21,799 bases of DNA from Caryophanales bacterium UBA6768. GTDB lineage: Bacteria; Bacillota; Bacilli; Bacillales_D; Amphibacillaceae. Location: NCBI GenBank assembly GCA_002453315.1, contig DKGO01000061.1, positions 1 to 21,799 of the forward strand, read 5' to 3'. Shown in pieces: positions 1-7,335 of the stretch. Each line of letters starts with the position of its first letter. The stretch's first letter is position 1. Both the position numbers and the translations under genes were made by a program. The notes beneath the pieces were generated by a model that ran no database searches, was not told the origin of the DNA, and was given only the letters and a program-made list of their open reading frames with translations.

Positions 1-18
1 CAGAATTATGAAATTTAC

Positions 19-906
19 TCAAGTAACATTGGAATTTGGCAGTTGTAAAAATTGGCGACATTGCTCGTTTGTTATGTATGGTTTATGAAGCAAAAAATAG
101 TCATAAATTGCCCGATTGTGTACATCGTTAAAGGTTGTTTGACAAAATGTACAGCGGAATTTCCCCCATTGCCACTTCAAGGGATTTTCGCATTTGTAGC
201 AAGGAACTCCATTTAATAGATGATGTTGTTTGATTTGATGTTGTTCTAAAAGGCGCGATACAAGGGGAGTATTGTATTTCTCTAACTTTTTAGTCACGAA
301 GTGTATATCTTTATTTGTTAAAATTTTTCGAGAGAAGGAATCGTAAATTGCATTTAACTTGTCCGATAATTTATCTATAGAGAAGAAGCGGTGATTATAC
401 GTGTGATCATTATGGATGTTTCTGAAAACTGCATGTTGATTTGTAGAAATAATGAACGGTTCAATTGGGATATCGTAATTGTATTGTTTAAGCCAATTTG
501 TAAGGTGATTTTTTTGGATATTTGCTTGTGTAAGGGGATTTTGATAGCCAATTTCTTTTCCATTGTTCGTTTGAATTAGTTGGCCATAATGTGAGGAATA
601 TTCCAAGGTACCTTTTATATTTTTTATCTCTAAAATAAAAATGACTTTGGGGGTCATGATCAGTGAGTCAATTTGAAAAAAATATTGATTCATTTTTAAG
701 CGTAAACCAGGAAGATGATAAAAGTCCTTATTCGGGAAAAGTGCTAGTTGATAGTCTACCTTACATTCTCCTTGGTAGCCAACTTTATATCGTAAATAAT
801 TAGATACTAAAGTTTCATTGGTGCGATATCTTTTTTTCAATCGCCTAAAAAGGGCTTCATAGGCTAGCAATATATGGGGTTTGTATCTTTGGTACAAAGG
901 CATCAT
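19..906 (-). CDS. NERD domain protein with C-terminal zinc ribbon
   Basis: The protein has the features of a NERD (nuclease-related) domain protein: GYQGE near residues 43-47, a conserved Asp at about 80 (QIDSL), and EIK at 93-95. Together these fit a PD-(D/E)xK nuclease fold. The YQNPLTQANIQ stretch at about 121-131 is also typical of NERD. A CX2CX12CX2C zinc ribbon sits at about 236-255, followed by a short tail to residue 295. There is no signal peptide or membrane segment, so it is probably cytoplasmic. Two ATG codons stand in tandem (906 and 903); the AAAGG motif overlaps the first, so the second may be the real start. Substrate and role are unknown; family members are assumed to act on DNA from the fold. 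It is transcribed alone from its own promoter. Confidence 0.85.
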   Translation of the reverse strand: MMPLYQRYKPHILLAYEALFRRLKKRYRTNETLVSNYLRYKVGYQGECKVDYQLALFPNKDFYHLPGLRLKMNQYFFQIDSLIMTPKVIFILEIKNIKGTLEYSSHYGQLIQTNNGKEIGYQNPLTQANIQKNHLTNWLKQYNYDIPIEPFIISTNQHAVFRNIHNDHTYNHRFFSIDKLSDKLNAIYDSFSRKILTNKDIHFVTKKLEKYNTPLVSRLLEQHQIKQHHLLNGVPCYKCENPLKWQWGKFRCTFCQTTFNDVHNRAIYDYFLLHKPYITNEQCRQFLQLPNSNVT

Positions 907-918
907 CCTTTCTTTTTT

Positions 919-947
919 ATTATAAGAAAATTTGTGACATCTGTAAA
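919..947 (-). promoter_or_regulatory. Promoter of the NERD gene (sigma-A type)
   Basis: On the minus strand TTTACA (942-947) and TATAAT (919-924) are separated by 17 bp. The predicted start of transcription is near 912, which would leave only about 6-9 nt before the start codon. The -35 box lies about 14 bp from the first unit of the 21-bp repeat array. Confidence 0.65.
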
Positions 948-960
948 ATTTTTACTGGAT

Positions 961-1075
961 ATCCACCAAATATGTGTTGTTATCCACTAAACTTTGTCGA
1001 ATATCCACCAGTTTGAACAATATATCCACCAAATTTAGCCATGTTTCCACTTTTGTCACAATTACACCACAAAAA
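961..1075. repeat. 21-bp-phased repeat array, core ATCCACC
   Basis: ATCCAC, mostly followed by CAAA or TAAA, starts at 961, 982, 1003 and 1024, with TTCCAC at 1045: steps of exactly 21 bp. A weaker copy (CACCAC) starts at 1065. The first ten bases are conserved and the remaining eleven differ between units. The array fills the gap between the YczE-like gene and the NERD gene and ends just upstream of the NERD promoter. Function unknown; it could be a set of phased protein-binding sites or a decayed minisatellite. Confidence 0.75.
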
Positions 1076-1082
1076 ATGTTAT

Positions 1083-1721
1083 TTAACTGACATTTTCCTG
1101 CTCCAGATTGCGTCCGAAAGATTTTTTTCGCAAATACGCTGTAAATGGTAGAAATAAACTAATTAATATGCCAAGAAAAAGAGCATTAATTAACGTACCG
1201 ATGCCAATTGGTCCGTTAAATAAAAAGGCAACGATCACAAGCACAATATTGACGGCCCCTCGGGCATAAGTAGCACTCCAGCCGGTCTTGTTCATAATGA
1301 TGACCATTGTTCGATCAATCGGATTTGGAGCAATAGTTGACTGTAAATAAATCGCAATCCCTAAGGAAACTGCCAAAAAGGCAATAAAGAGCACAAACGA
1401 TTTTCCAAGAACTGTCGTTGGCACAACGTAGACCCGTGCCCATAGCATCCATAAATCAATTCCAATCCCGGTAATAAGTGAGGTAATGATGGCGAAATAT
1501 TGTGGACGCTTTTTTTCAATTAATGCATTACAAATTACGAAGGAGGCACCGACAACAATTTCCCAGCTGCCAATTGTTAGTCCTACTGTCCGATGGAGAC
1601 CAACAAGCAGTGCGTCAAAAGGAGAGGTCCCTAAAGTTGATTGGATAGAAAGGGCAATACCGAATGTTAAAATAATAATACCAATAATGTAAAAATGAAT
1701 GCCAGCTTTCCATAATCGCAA
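1083..1721 (-). CDS. YczE/YyaS/YitT family membrane protein
   Basis: An integral membrane protein of about 212 residues with roughly five hydrophobic segments. The first is at about residues 8-27 after the chosen start and the last near the C-terminus, which ends in a basic, polar tail. The SIQSTLGTSPFDAL and QSTIAPNPIDR motifs, each after a transmembrane helix, are the duplicated signature of the YczE/YitT group (internal two-fold repeat). The reading frame stays open upstream to 1778. A GGGGGGATC ribosome site at about 1725-1733 sits six bases before TTG at 1721, so I start there; the length then matches the family. The transported or sensed substrate is unknown. No terminator is visible behind it. 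Confidence 0.8.
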   Translation of the reverse strand: MRLWKAGIHFYIIGIIILTFGIALSIQSTLGTSPFDALLVGLHRTVGLTIGSWEIVVGASFVICNALIEKKRPQYFAIITSLITGIGIDLWMLWARVYVVPTTVLGKSFVLFIAFLAVSLGIAIYLQSTIAPNPIDRTMVIIMNKTGWSATYARGAVNIVLVIVAFLFNGPIGIGTLINALFLGILISLFLPFTAYLRKKSFGRNLEQENVS

Positions 1722-1845
1722 AATGATCCCCCCAAATCCCAATGAAAACAATCTCTTTCTACTATAACAAAATAACAATGAATTAGATATTTTTGCAACT
1801 TTAAAAAAAGGTCCTATTAAATCAAGTTACTAATAAACATTCTCG

Positions 1846-1953
1846 CATTGCCCCCCATATCAAAATCATTGCAAAAATTTCCGTCACCATATTGTCGAAA
1901 ATGCCCACGCAAACGAAAATGAACGCCAATATTAGCCCAAGGATAACGCCAAT
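1846..1953. repeat. Possible decayed 21-bp-period repeat in the yczE-like/ctaB gap
   Basis: The divergent gap 1722-2045 (324 bp) contains a C/A-rich stretch with CAC or CAA after a C-rich run at 1885, 1906 and 1927 (21-bp steps) and again at 1950. Similarity between units is weak. The layout (short C-rich core, then A-rich variable part) resembles the clearer array at 961-1075. The rest of the gap is AT-rich with the ctaB promoter at its right end. Confidence 0.3.
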
Positions 1954-1997
1954 GACTATGTTAAAAATTATATATTATAGAAACAAAAGGACGAGCA

Positions 1998-2006
1998 TGC
2001 TATAAT
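1998..2006 (+). promoter_or_regulatory. Extended -10 promoter of ctaB
   Basis: TGCTATAAT at 1998-2006 is a perfect -10 box with the TGn extension. No good -35 is found 16-18 bp upstream (TAGAAA at 1978-1983), which an extended -10 can tolerate. It is placed about 40 bp before the start codon of the heme O synthase gene. Confidence 0.55.
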
Positions 2007-2045
2007 TGTTTGATAGTGTAACATTTATTTGTAAGAGGTGTTAAA

Positions 2046-2960
2046 TTGTTAAAAGTGGAGCAGGAAATCATGACAAAAAATTCAATTTCGCAATTTTTTC
2101 AGGATGTAAAATATTTAATTAAGGGATTTGTCCTAGTAGCAAATGTGTTACCAATTTTAAGTGGATTTTGGTTGGCATTATATTTTACAAATACGACATT
2201 TTCCGACCATTGGGAAACATTTCTTTATTTAGCTATCGGGAGTACTCTTTTTATGGCAGGGGCACTCATAATCAACAACTGGTATGAAGTTGACTTGGAC
2301 CGTGAAATGAAGCGGACACAGCTACGTCCAACTGTGACAGGGAACTTTTCATTAACATTTGTGCTCTATCTGGGAATTGCTTCTTCCATTATCGGATTTA
2401 TTTTTTTACTATTTACAACGCTTGAAACTGCCATTTACGCACTTCTTGGCTGGGTAACCTATGTCGTCTTTTATACTTTTTGGACGAAACGACGCTTCAC
2501 ATTAAATACGGTGGTCGGAAGTGTGTCCGGGGCTTTTACACCGTTAATGGGTTGGGCAGCGATCACTTCGGCCTATCATATTGTTCCAATCATCCTTTTT
2601 CTTATGTTATTTATATGGCAAATCCCTCATACGTTTGCAATAGCCATGCGACGTTACGAAGAATATAAGGCGGCAAAGGTTCCGATGCTTCCCGTCGTTT
2701 ATGGGTTTGAAATGACGAAGCGGACAAATATTGTTTATATTGCCTGTTTATTGCCGTTACCTATTTTACTTAGCTCTATAAGTGTCATTTTCGTTGTCAT
2801 CGCGATGATGTTAAATATTATTTGGTTATGGATTGCATTTCGAGGCGTATTTTCTGATGATAATGAAAAATATGCGAATTCAATGTTTTACTTTTCTTTG
2901 CTTTATTTAACGATTGTTTTTGGCGGATTAATTGTCATTACTCTACCAATATTTCAGTAA
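2046..2960 (+). CDS. ctaB: Heme O synthase (protoheme IX farnesyltransferase)
   Basis: A UbiA-superfamily prenyltransferase of 304 residues with about eight to nine membrane segments. The first Asp-rich motif, NNWYEVDLDREMKRT near residues 79-93, and the following RPTVTG are typical of CyoE/CtaB, as are GAFTPLMGWAA, FIWQIPHTFAIAM and YKAAKVPMLPVV. The enzyme transfers a farnesyl group to heme B to give heme O for cytochrome oxidases, acting in the cytoplasmic membrane. The TTG start at 2046 has an AGAGGTG ribosome site at good spacing; ATG at 2070 is an alternative with a weaker site. It is not next to ctaA or ctaCDEF here, so it may be a stand-alone or second copy. The PurC-like gene follows 21 nt later, probably in one transcript. 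Confidence 0.85.
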   Translation: MLKVEQEIMTKNSISQFFQDVKYLIKGFVLVANVLPILSGFWLALYFTNTTFSDHWETFLYLAIGSTLFMAGALIINNWYEVDLDREMKRTQLRPTVTGNFSLTFVLYLGIASSIIGFIFLLFTTLETAIYALLGWVTYVVFYTFWTKRRFTLNTVVGSVSGAFTPLMGWAAITSAYHIVPIILFLMLFIWQIPHTFAIAMRRYEEYKAAKVPMLPVVYGFEMTKRTNIVYIACLLPLPILLSSISVIFVVIAMMLNIIWLWIAFRGVFSDDNEKYANSMFYFSLLYLTIVFGGLIVITLPIFQ

Positions 2961-2981
2961 TTTTTAAGGAGATGCTTCATC

Positions 2982-3671
2982 ATGGAGCTCATTTATCAAG
3001 GAAAAACAAAAGATGTGTACCGTTTAAAGGATGGGAACATTCAATTAAAATTTAAAGATGATGTGACCGGTGTCGATGGAAAATTTGATCCTGGTGCGAA
3101 TAGAGTTGGGCTTACGATGGAAGGGGCAGGTCTTTCTGGCTTAAAGATGACGACGTATTTTTTCAAAAAATTACGCGAAAAAGGTTTGCCAACGCATTTT
3201 ATTGAAGAAAAATTTAACGAGGTCTCCCTCGTTGTCAAGGATGCTGTCATGTTTGGCAATGGACTCGAAGTCATTTGCCGTTACCGTGCTGTCGGAAGTT
3301 TTTATCGTCGCTATGGTACTTATTGTGAGGAAGGGAAATCACTCGACGGTTTCGTTGAAATAACGTTGAAGGATGATGAACGGGGAGATCCGCCAATTTC
3401 AAAGGATGCCCTTATCATGTTAGATATTTTAACAAATGAAGAATATGCCACATTGAAAAAATTAACGAGACAAATTTCTGACATTATAAAGGATGAACTA
3501 GCGGGAAAGGATTTGGAACTTTACGACATTAAATTAGAATTTGCACGTGACCGTCAATCAGGTGAAATCTTGCTAATCGATGAGATATCTGGTGGCAATA
3601 TGCGTGTATATAATAAGGAAGGGGAATTTGTCCCACCACTGACACTGGAAAAACTTTTTTTCGATGAATAA
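2982..3671 (+). CDS. purC: PurC-like (SAICAR synthetase family) protein, divergent
   Basis: A 229-residue member of the SAICAR synthetase family. In canonical PurC this enzyme joins aspartate to CAIR in purine synthesis using ATP. Matches include YQGKTKDVY at the N-terminus, KGLPTHFIE, RAVGSFYRRYG, KDDERGDPPI and LYDIKLEFARD. The C-terminal motif that usually reads DEISPDxxRLWD is here DEISGGNMRVYN, losing the SPD part. The gene stands outside any pur operon, has a good AAGGAGATG ribosome site, and follows the heme O synthase gene by 21 nt. It may be the organism's SAICAR synthase, or a paralogue with another substrate. The family is secure, the exact reaction is not. Confidence 0.75.
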   Translation: MELIYQGKTKDVYRLKDGNIQLKFKDDVTGVDGKFDPGANRVGLTMEGAGLSGLKMTTYFFKKLREKGLPTHFIEEKFNEVSLVVKDAVMFGNGLEVICRYRAVGSFYRRYGTYCEEGKSLDGFVEITLKDDERGDPPISKDALIMLDILTNEEYATLKKLTRQISDIIKDELAGKDLELYDIKLEFARDRQSGEILLIDEISGGNMRVYNKEGEFVPPLTLEKLFFDE

Positions 3672-3674
3672 TGT

Positions 3675-3716
3675 AAAAGTAGACAACTGATTTAAAATCA
3701 ACGGTCTACTTTTTTG
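3675..3716 (+). terminator. Terminator of the ctaB-purC transcript, probably bidirectional
   Basis: AAAAGTAGAC (3675-3684) pairs with GTCTACTTTT (3704-3713), followed by more T. The loop itself contains a small TGATT/AATCA hairpin. On the minus strand the stem is followed by TTTTACATT, so it may also serve the converging asparaginase gene. Confidence 0.8.
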
Positions 3717-3726
3717 TTGTGAAAAT

Positions 3727-4716
3727 TTAATAGGAATCAAATGCCTGTTGGATTTGTTTTTCGGAATAACCGAATTGGAGACAAAGCATTAGTAAAATTC
3801 GCGCCTTTTGTGGTAGTAAGTTATCACCACTTAAAAATGGATACTTTTCGTATTGGAGAACATCCATGACACGGCCATTGCCGACACGGCTACTCCGGAC
3901 AACGGTAAGTCCATGTTCTGTTGCTTTTTGTAATGATTGGAGTTCACTGGGAGAGGCGAGTCCTGCCCCAGTACCGGCAACGACAATCCCTTTATAATCC
4001 CCCGTTTCAATAATATGTTCGATAAGATGCCCAGTTGCCCCAGCATAAGAATAAATGATTTCAACATTCGGTAATTGTGTCAACGTTTCATTAGCGAATT
4101 CCGACTTAATCGTATGTCGCTTCGTAGGTTGTCGATAAAAATGAACTTTTTTATCAGGATCAATAAAGCCCAAAAACCCGAGCTGTCCTGACTGGAACGT
4201 TTCTAAACGATAGGTATTTGTTTTTGTCACATCCCGAGCACTACTAATTTCATCGTTTAAAATGACAAGCACTCCTTTGCCATATGCTTCATTACTTGCC
4301 GCCAATCGAACGGCTTGTAGTAAATTAATATGGGCATCAGTGCTCAAGGCAGTAAAAGGTCGTTGGGATCCGACGAACACGATTGGCTTTTCTGTCGGGA
4401 CGGTTAGGTTCAGAAAATAAGCCGTCTCCTCAAGTGTATTCGTTCCATGGGTGATGACAACCCCATCACAATCATCAGAAAGCAAATAGTCGGTTACTTT
4501 TTCGCGTAATTGAATCCAATGACTACTTTGTAAAGAGGTGCTTGATACACTAAGGAATGATTCAAACTGAACCTCAGCAATTTCTGTTAATTCAGGAATT
4601 TCTCGTAAAAAATCATCGCCACGATATACCCCTGATTGATAGTCCTTTAAATCTAATCGGTCTGTTCCTTTACCTGAAATAGTGCCACCTAATTCGATGA
4701 TATTTATTTTTTTCAA
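3727..4716 (-). CDS. L-asparaginase, type I-like cytoplasmic
   Basis: A 329-residue asparaginase/glutaminase family enzyme that hydrolyses asparagine to aspartate and ammonia. The catalytic Thr12 lies in ELGGTISG, Tyr26 in the flexible loop (KDYQSG), the second Thr at 92 in THGTNTLEET, and Lys165 in RDVTKTNTYR. The Asp that normally follows the second Thr (HGTDT) is Asn93 here. There is no signal peptide, so it is expected in the cytoplasm. The start is TTG at 4716, nine or so bases after an AAAGGAG site; no ATG lies near. It is a single gene with its own promoter and terminator region. Confidence 0.88.
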   Translation of the reverse strand: MKKINIIELGGTISGKGTDRLDLKDYQSGVYRGDDFLREIPELTEIAEVQFESFLSVSSTSLQSSHWIQLREKVTDYLLSDDCDGVVITHGTNTLEETAYFLNLTVPTEKPIVFVGSQRPFTALSTDAHINLLQAVRLAASNEAYGKGVLVILNDEISSARDVTKTNTYRLETFQSGQLGFLGFIDPDKKVHFYRQPTKRHTIKSEFANETLTQLPNVEIIYSYAGATGHLIEHIIETGDYKGIVVAGTGAGLASPSELQSLQKATEHGLTVVRSSRVGNGRVMDVLQYEKYPFLSGDNLLPQKARILLMLCLQFGYSEKQIQQAFDSY

Positions 4717-4749
4717 TTTCTATACTCCTTTCTTTATGCTATTTATTTC

Positions 4750-4777
4750 ATTATAAGTCATTTTCATTTGCTTACAA
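4750..4777 (-). promoter_or_regulatory. Promoter of the asparaginase gene
   Basis: Minus-strand TTGTAA (4772-4777) and TATAAT (4750-4755), 16 bp apart, lie about 35 bp before the TTG start. Confidence 0.55.
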
Positions 4778-4844
4778 TCAAGGATGTGAAATCGTAAACA
4801 TATTTAAATGTTATTTAAAAATTGTCCAGGTAATGCCTCCACTC

Positions 4845-4878
4845 AAAAAAAGCCATCCACTTGAAGTGAATGACTTTT
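4845..4878 (-). terminator. Terminator of the aminotransferase gene
   Basis: Read on the minus strand, AGTCATTCACTT pairs with AAGTGGATGGCT (three G-T pairs, very small loop), followed by a run of seven T. It starts about 15 bp after the stop codon. Confidence 0.75.
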
Positions 4879-4891
4879 CTATGATGACTTC

Positions 4892-6286
4892 CTATTTTGT
4901 ATATCGGTTTTTTCTAATGAAAATGTTATTAATGGCTCTTTCATGGGCCTTCACGGTATCATCAATATCTTTTAATGTATGCATTGTTGACATTGAATAA
5001 CGATTTAAAGGTTTTAAATGGATGCCCAAGTTAAGTAATTCCATGTCGATATCCTTGCGGAAATCCATATCTGCTTCCCAGAGATCACGATAATTATTTA
5101 CTTCACCTTCTGTAAACACGATGTTAAAAATACTCCCAACACCGATTGTTTTCATTGGAATATTATATTTTTCATATAAATTTTCCAACCGTTGCCGTAA
5201 CTGCATTGTATTTGCAAATAAATTATCGATTAAACGGTCTTTTTCCAACAATTCAATCGTTTCTAGACCAGCAGCTAGAACAACTGGGTGGCCATTATAT
5301 GTCCCACTATGGAAAACGACATCTGTTGTTGCAGCACTATCACTTCCAACGGCGAACACATCACCTTTTGCGTTTGCTGCACTTTTTTCCATAATTTCTT
5401 TTTTACCCCCGATGGCCCCAATAGGGAATCCACCACCTAGAACTTTTCCGAGAGTTGTAATGTCAGGCTTGATATTATAGATACTTTGGGCCCCACCTAG
5501 AGCGACACGAAATCCAGTTTTCACTTCATCAAAAATTAATACGATATTTAATTCTTCCGTTATTTTTCTTAACCCTTGCATAAACTCATGTGTCGCCGGA
5601 ATAAATCCACCTTGGATTGGTTCGATAAAGATAGCGGCTAGTTCATCAGCATGTTCACGTAATAATTTTTCTGTAGAAGCTAAATCGTTAAATGGTAGCA
5701 CAATTGTGCCATGTCGTTCCTCTTCAGTGACACCGTCGGTTTCATAAACGGAAACTGGTGTTGTCGCAGGTCCCGCATTAGCTTCACTAGGATTGACACT
5801 GACGAGTAAATTATTTAACCCACCGTGATAATGTCCTTCAAATTTAGCGATTTTTTCCTTATGTGTATGGGCGATAGCTAAGCGAGTTGCTAATAAGTTG
5901 GCCTCTGTGCCTGAATTTGCATAACGGATTCTTTCCATACTAGGATATAATTCATTTATTTTTTTAGCCATTGTAATTTCTAATTCATGAGGAGTTCCGA
6001 AAATAACGGTTCCAGAATCCATTAATTGTTTGCTTGTCGCCTCCATTACCTTAGGATGCCCATGACCTGTAATAAGAGCACCGTAACATAATGAATAGTC
6101 AATATATTCTTCATTATCAACATCAATTAGGCGGCTACCTTTTCCTTTTTTCATAAAAATCGGATGTGGATCAAAATGTTTAATGTTGGCTGTAACCCCA
6201 CCAGGAATTACTTCTTCTGCTTCATGAAATAAGTTTGCTGAACTCTCTTTGTTGTAGACGTAAAGATCATCAATTGCCTTTACCAT
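4892..6286 (-). CDS. Class III PLP aminotransferase, glutamate-1-semialdehyde aminomutase-like
   Basis: A 464-residue fold-type I PLP enzyme. SGTEA at 125-129 contacts the cofactor, EGHYHG at 150-155 and EPIQGG at 222-227 are conserved, Asp253 (FDEVKTGFR) binds the pyridine nitrogen, and Lys281 (TTLGKVLGGGFPIG) forms the Schiff base. The overall pattern, including VIPGGVTANIKHF, is closest to the HemL group, but it is longer than usual HemL (about 430). It sits beside an RpiR regulator rather than hem genes. It is therefore probably a paralogue acting on another amino or keto substrate, not the tetrapyrrole enzyme. A ribosome site (AGGAG) lies nine bases before the ATG. It has its own promoters and terminator. 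Confidence 0.82.
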   Translation of the reverse strand: MVKAIDDLYVYNKESSANLFHEAEEVIPGGVTANIKHFDPHPIFMKKGKGSRLIDVDNEEYIDYSLCYGALITGHGHPKVMEATSKQLMDSGTVIFGTPHELEITMAKKINELYPSMERIRYANSGTEANLLATRLAIAHTHKEKIAKFEGHYHGGLNNLLVSVNPSEANAGPATTPVSVYETDGVTEEERHGTIVLPFNDLASTEKLLREHADELAAIFIEPIQGGFIPATHEFMQGLRKITEELNIVLIFDEVKTGFRVALGGAQSIYNIKPDITTLGKVLGGGFPIGAIGGKKEIMEKSAANAKGDVFAVGSDSAATTDVVFHSGTYNGHPVVLAAGLETIELLEKDRLIDNLFANTMQLRQRLENLYEKYNIPMKTIGVGSIFNIVFTEGEVNNYRDLWEADMDFRKDIDMELLNLGIHLKPLNRYSMSTMHTLKDIDDTVKAHERAINNIFIRKNRYTK

Positions 6287-6327
6287 TATTTAAATCTCCT
6301 TTTTGTTCATAATTTGTTCTTATTTAT

Positions 6328-6355
6328 AGTATAGCAAGAAATGACATAAATGCAA
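6328..6355 (-). promoter_or_regulatory. Second (proximal) candidate promoter of the aminotransferase gene
   Basis: Minus-strand TTGCAT (6350-6355), 16 bp spacer, TATACT (6328-6333), about 42 bp upstream of the ATG. Confidence 0.5.
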
Positions 6356-6371
6356 CACTTTTTTCTTATTT

Positions 6372-6400
6372 ATTATATAAATGAAATATATCTTTCACAA
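6372..6400 (-). promoter_or_regulatory. Distal promoter of the aminotransferase gene with overlapping near-palindrome
   Basis: Minus-strand TTGTGA (6395-6400), exact 17-bp spacer, TATAAT (6372-6377). The spacer holds the near-palindrome TGAAATATATCTTTCA (6382-6397; arms TGAAA/TTTCA), which also overlaps the -35 box. A protein bound there would block this promoter. The neighbouring RpiR regulator is the obvious candidate, by inference only. Confidence 0.55.
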
Positions 6401-6403
6401 GCA

Positions 6404-6433
6404 ATAAAAAATAGAGACACTGACTGTCTCTAT
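6404..6433 (-). terminator. Terminator of the hydrolase-rpiR transcript
   Basis: On the minus strand ATAGAGACA and TGTCTCTAT form a perfect 9-bp stem with a 5-nt loop, followed by five T. It separates the regulator gene from the aminotransferase gene, so the latter needs its own promoter. Confidence 0.85.
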
Positions 6434-6483
6434 CGCATAAAATAGTGAAATAAACTTTTCAAAAAATACCGTAAGATAAATTT

Positions 6484-7335
6484 TTAATAAAAAACGTTAT
6501 ATTCATCCCAAATTTCTTCAAAATGTTCCAGTCGTTCCTTTACTTTATCACTTTTGATATTGCCAATATATGCAATAAGTGTATTTATGACACTAAGTGG
6601 AGCAACAAATGAATCTAAAAAAGAATTCATGTCGCTCGAAGCAAACAGTGAAATATTGGCATAAGCAGTAATTGGTGAACGGAAATGATCTGTTAAGGCG
6701 ATAATCGTTGCATCACGTTCAGCTGCAAATGATACGACTTTCAGTGTACTCTTTGTATATCTAGAATAACTAATACCGATAACGACATCCTTTTTATTTA
6801 CCTCATGTATTTCATCAAAAGCAGCCTCTGTCGTATGGATGAGCTGACTTTTCCCGAAAATAATATTTAAATAATATTGTAAAAAAGTTGCGAGTGAGAT
6901 GGCACTTCGATTGGCAACAATGTAAATTTTTTCAGCATCCATGATTGATTGTGCTGCTCGTTCGAAATCTTCTATACTTAACTGTTGCATCGTCGTTTGG
7001 ATGTTTTTAATATCCTCGTTAAAATTACCGTAGATTGCTTTTTCCAATTCAGTATATTTGTCATGGGACTCTGTAAGTCGTTCAACAGTATTTAATTGTT
7101 TTTCAATCGAATCGGCGAGTTGTTTTTGTAAATCATTATACCCTTTATAGCCTAAGAAAGTAGCGAAACGGACGATGGTTGCTTCACTTACACCTGTTAA
7201 TTCAGATAATTTTGCTATCGTTAAAAAAGGGATACTGTGAGGGTTTTCTAAAATATAATCAGCGATAATGTGATGTGATTTACTCATGTTGTCACGTGAA
7301 GTACTAATTTTTTTATACATGTTCATTTTTGTCAA
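6484..7335 (-). CDS. MurR/RpiR family transcriptional regulator
   Basis: A 283-residue regulator with an N-terminal helix-turn-helix of the RpiR type (about 36-65, LTIAKLSELTGVSEATIVRFA, then LGYKGYNDL) and a C-terminal SIS domain (about 125-255; IYIVANRSAISLA, VVIGISYSR, IIALTDH). SIS domains in this family sense sugar phosphates or similar metabolites. The start is TTG at 7335, seven bases after AAAGGAGG; it overlaps the hydrolase stop codon in TTGA, a sign of translational coupling. It probably regulates its own neighbours, especially the aminotransferase gene, whose distal promoter carries a near-palindrome. The effector cannot be read from the sequence. Confidence 0.88.
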   Translation of the reverse strand: MTKMNMYKKISTSRDNMSKSHHIIADYILENPHSIPFLTIAKLSELTGVSEATIVRFATFLGYKGYNDLQKQLADSIEKQLNTVERLTESHDKYTELEKAIYGNFNEDIKNIQTTMQQLSIEDFERAAQSIMDAEKIYIVANRSAISLATFLQYYLNIIFGKSQLIHTTEAAFDEIHEVNKKDVVIGISYSRYTKSTLKVVSFAAERDATIIALTDHFRSPITAYANISLFASSDMNSFLDSFVAPLSVINTLIAYIGNIKSDKVKERLEHFEEIWDEYNVFY

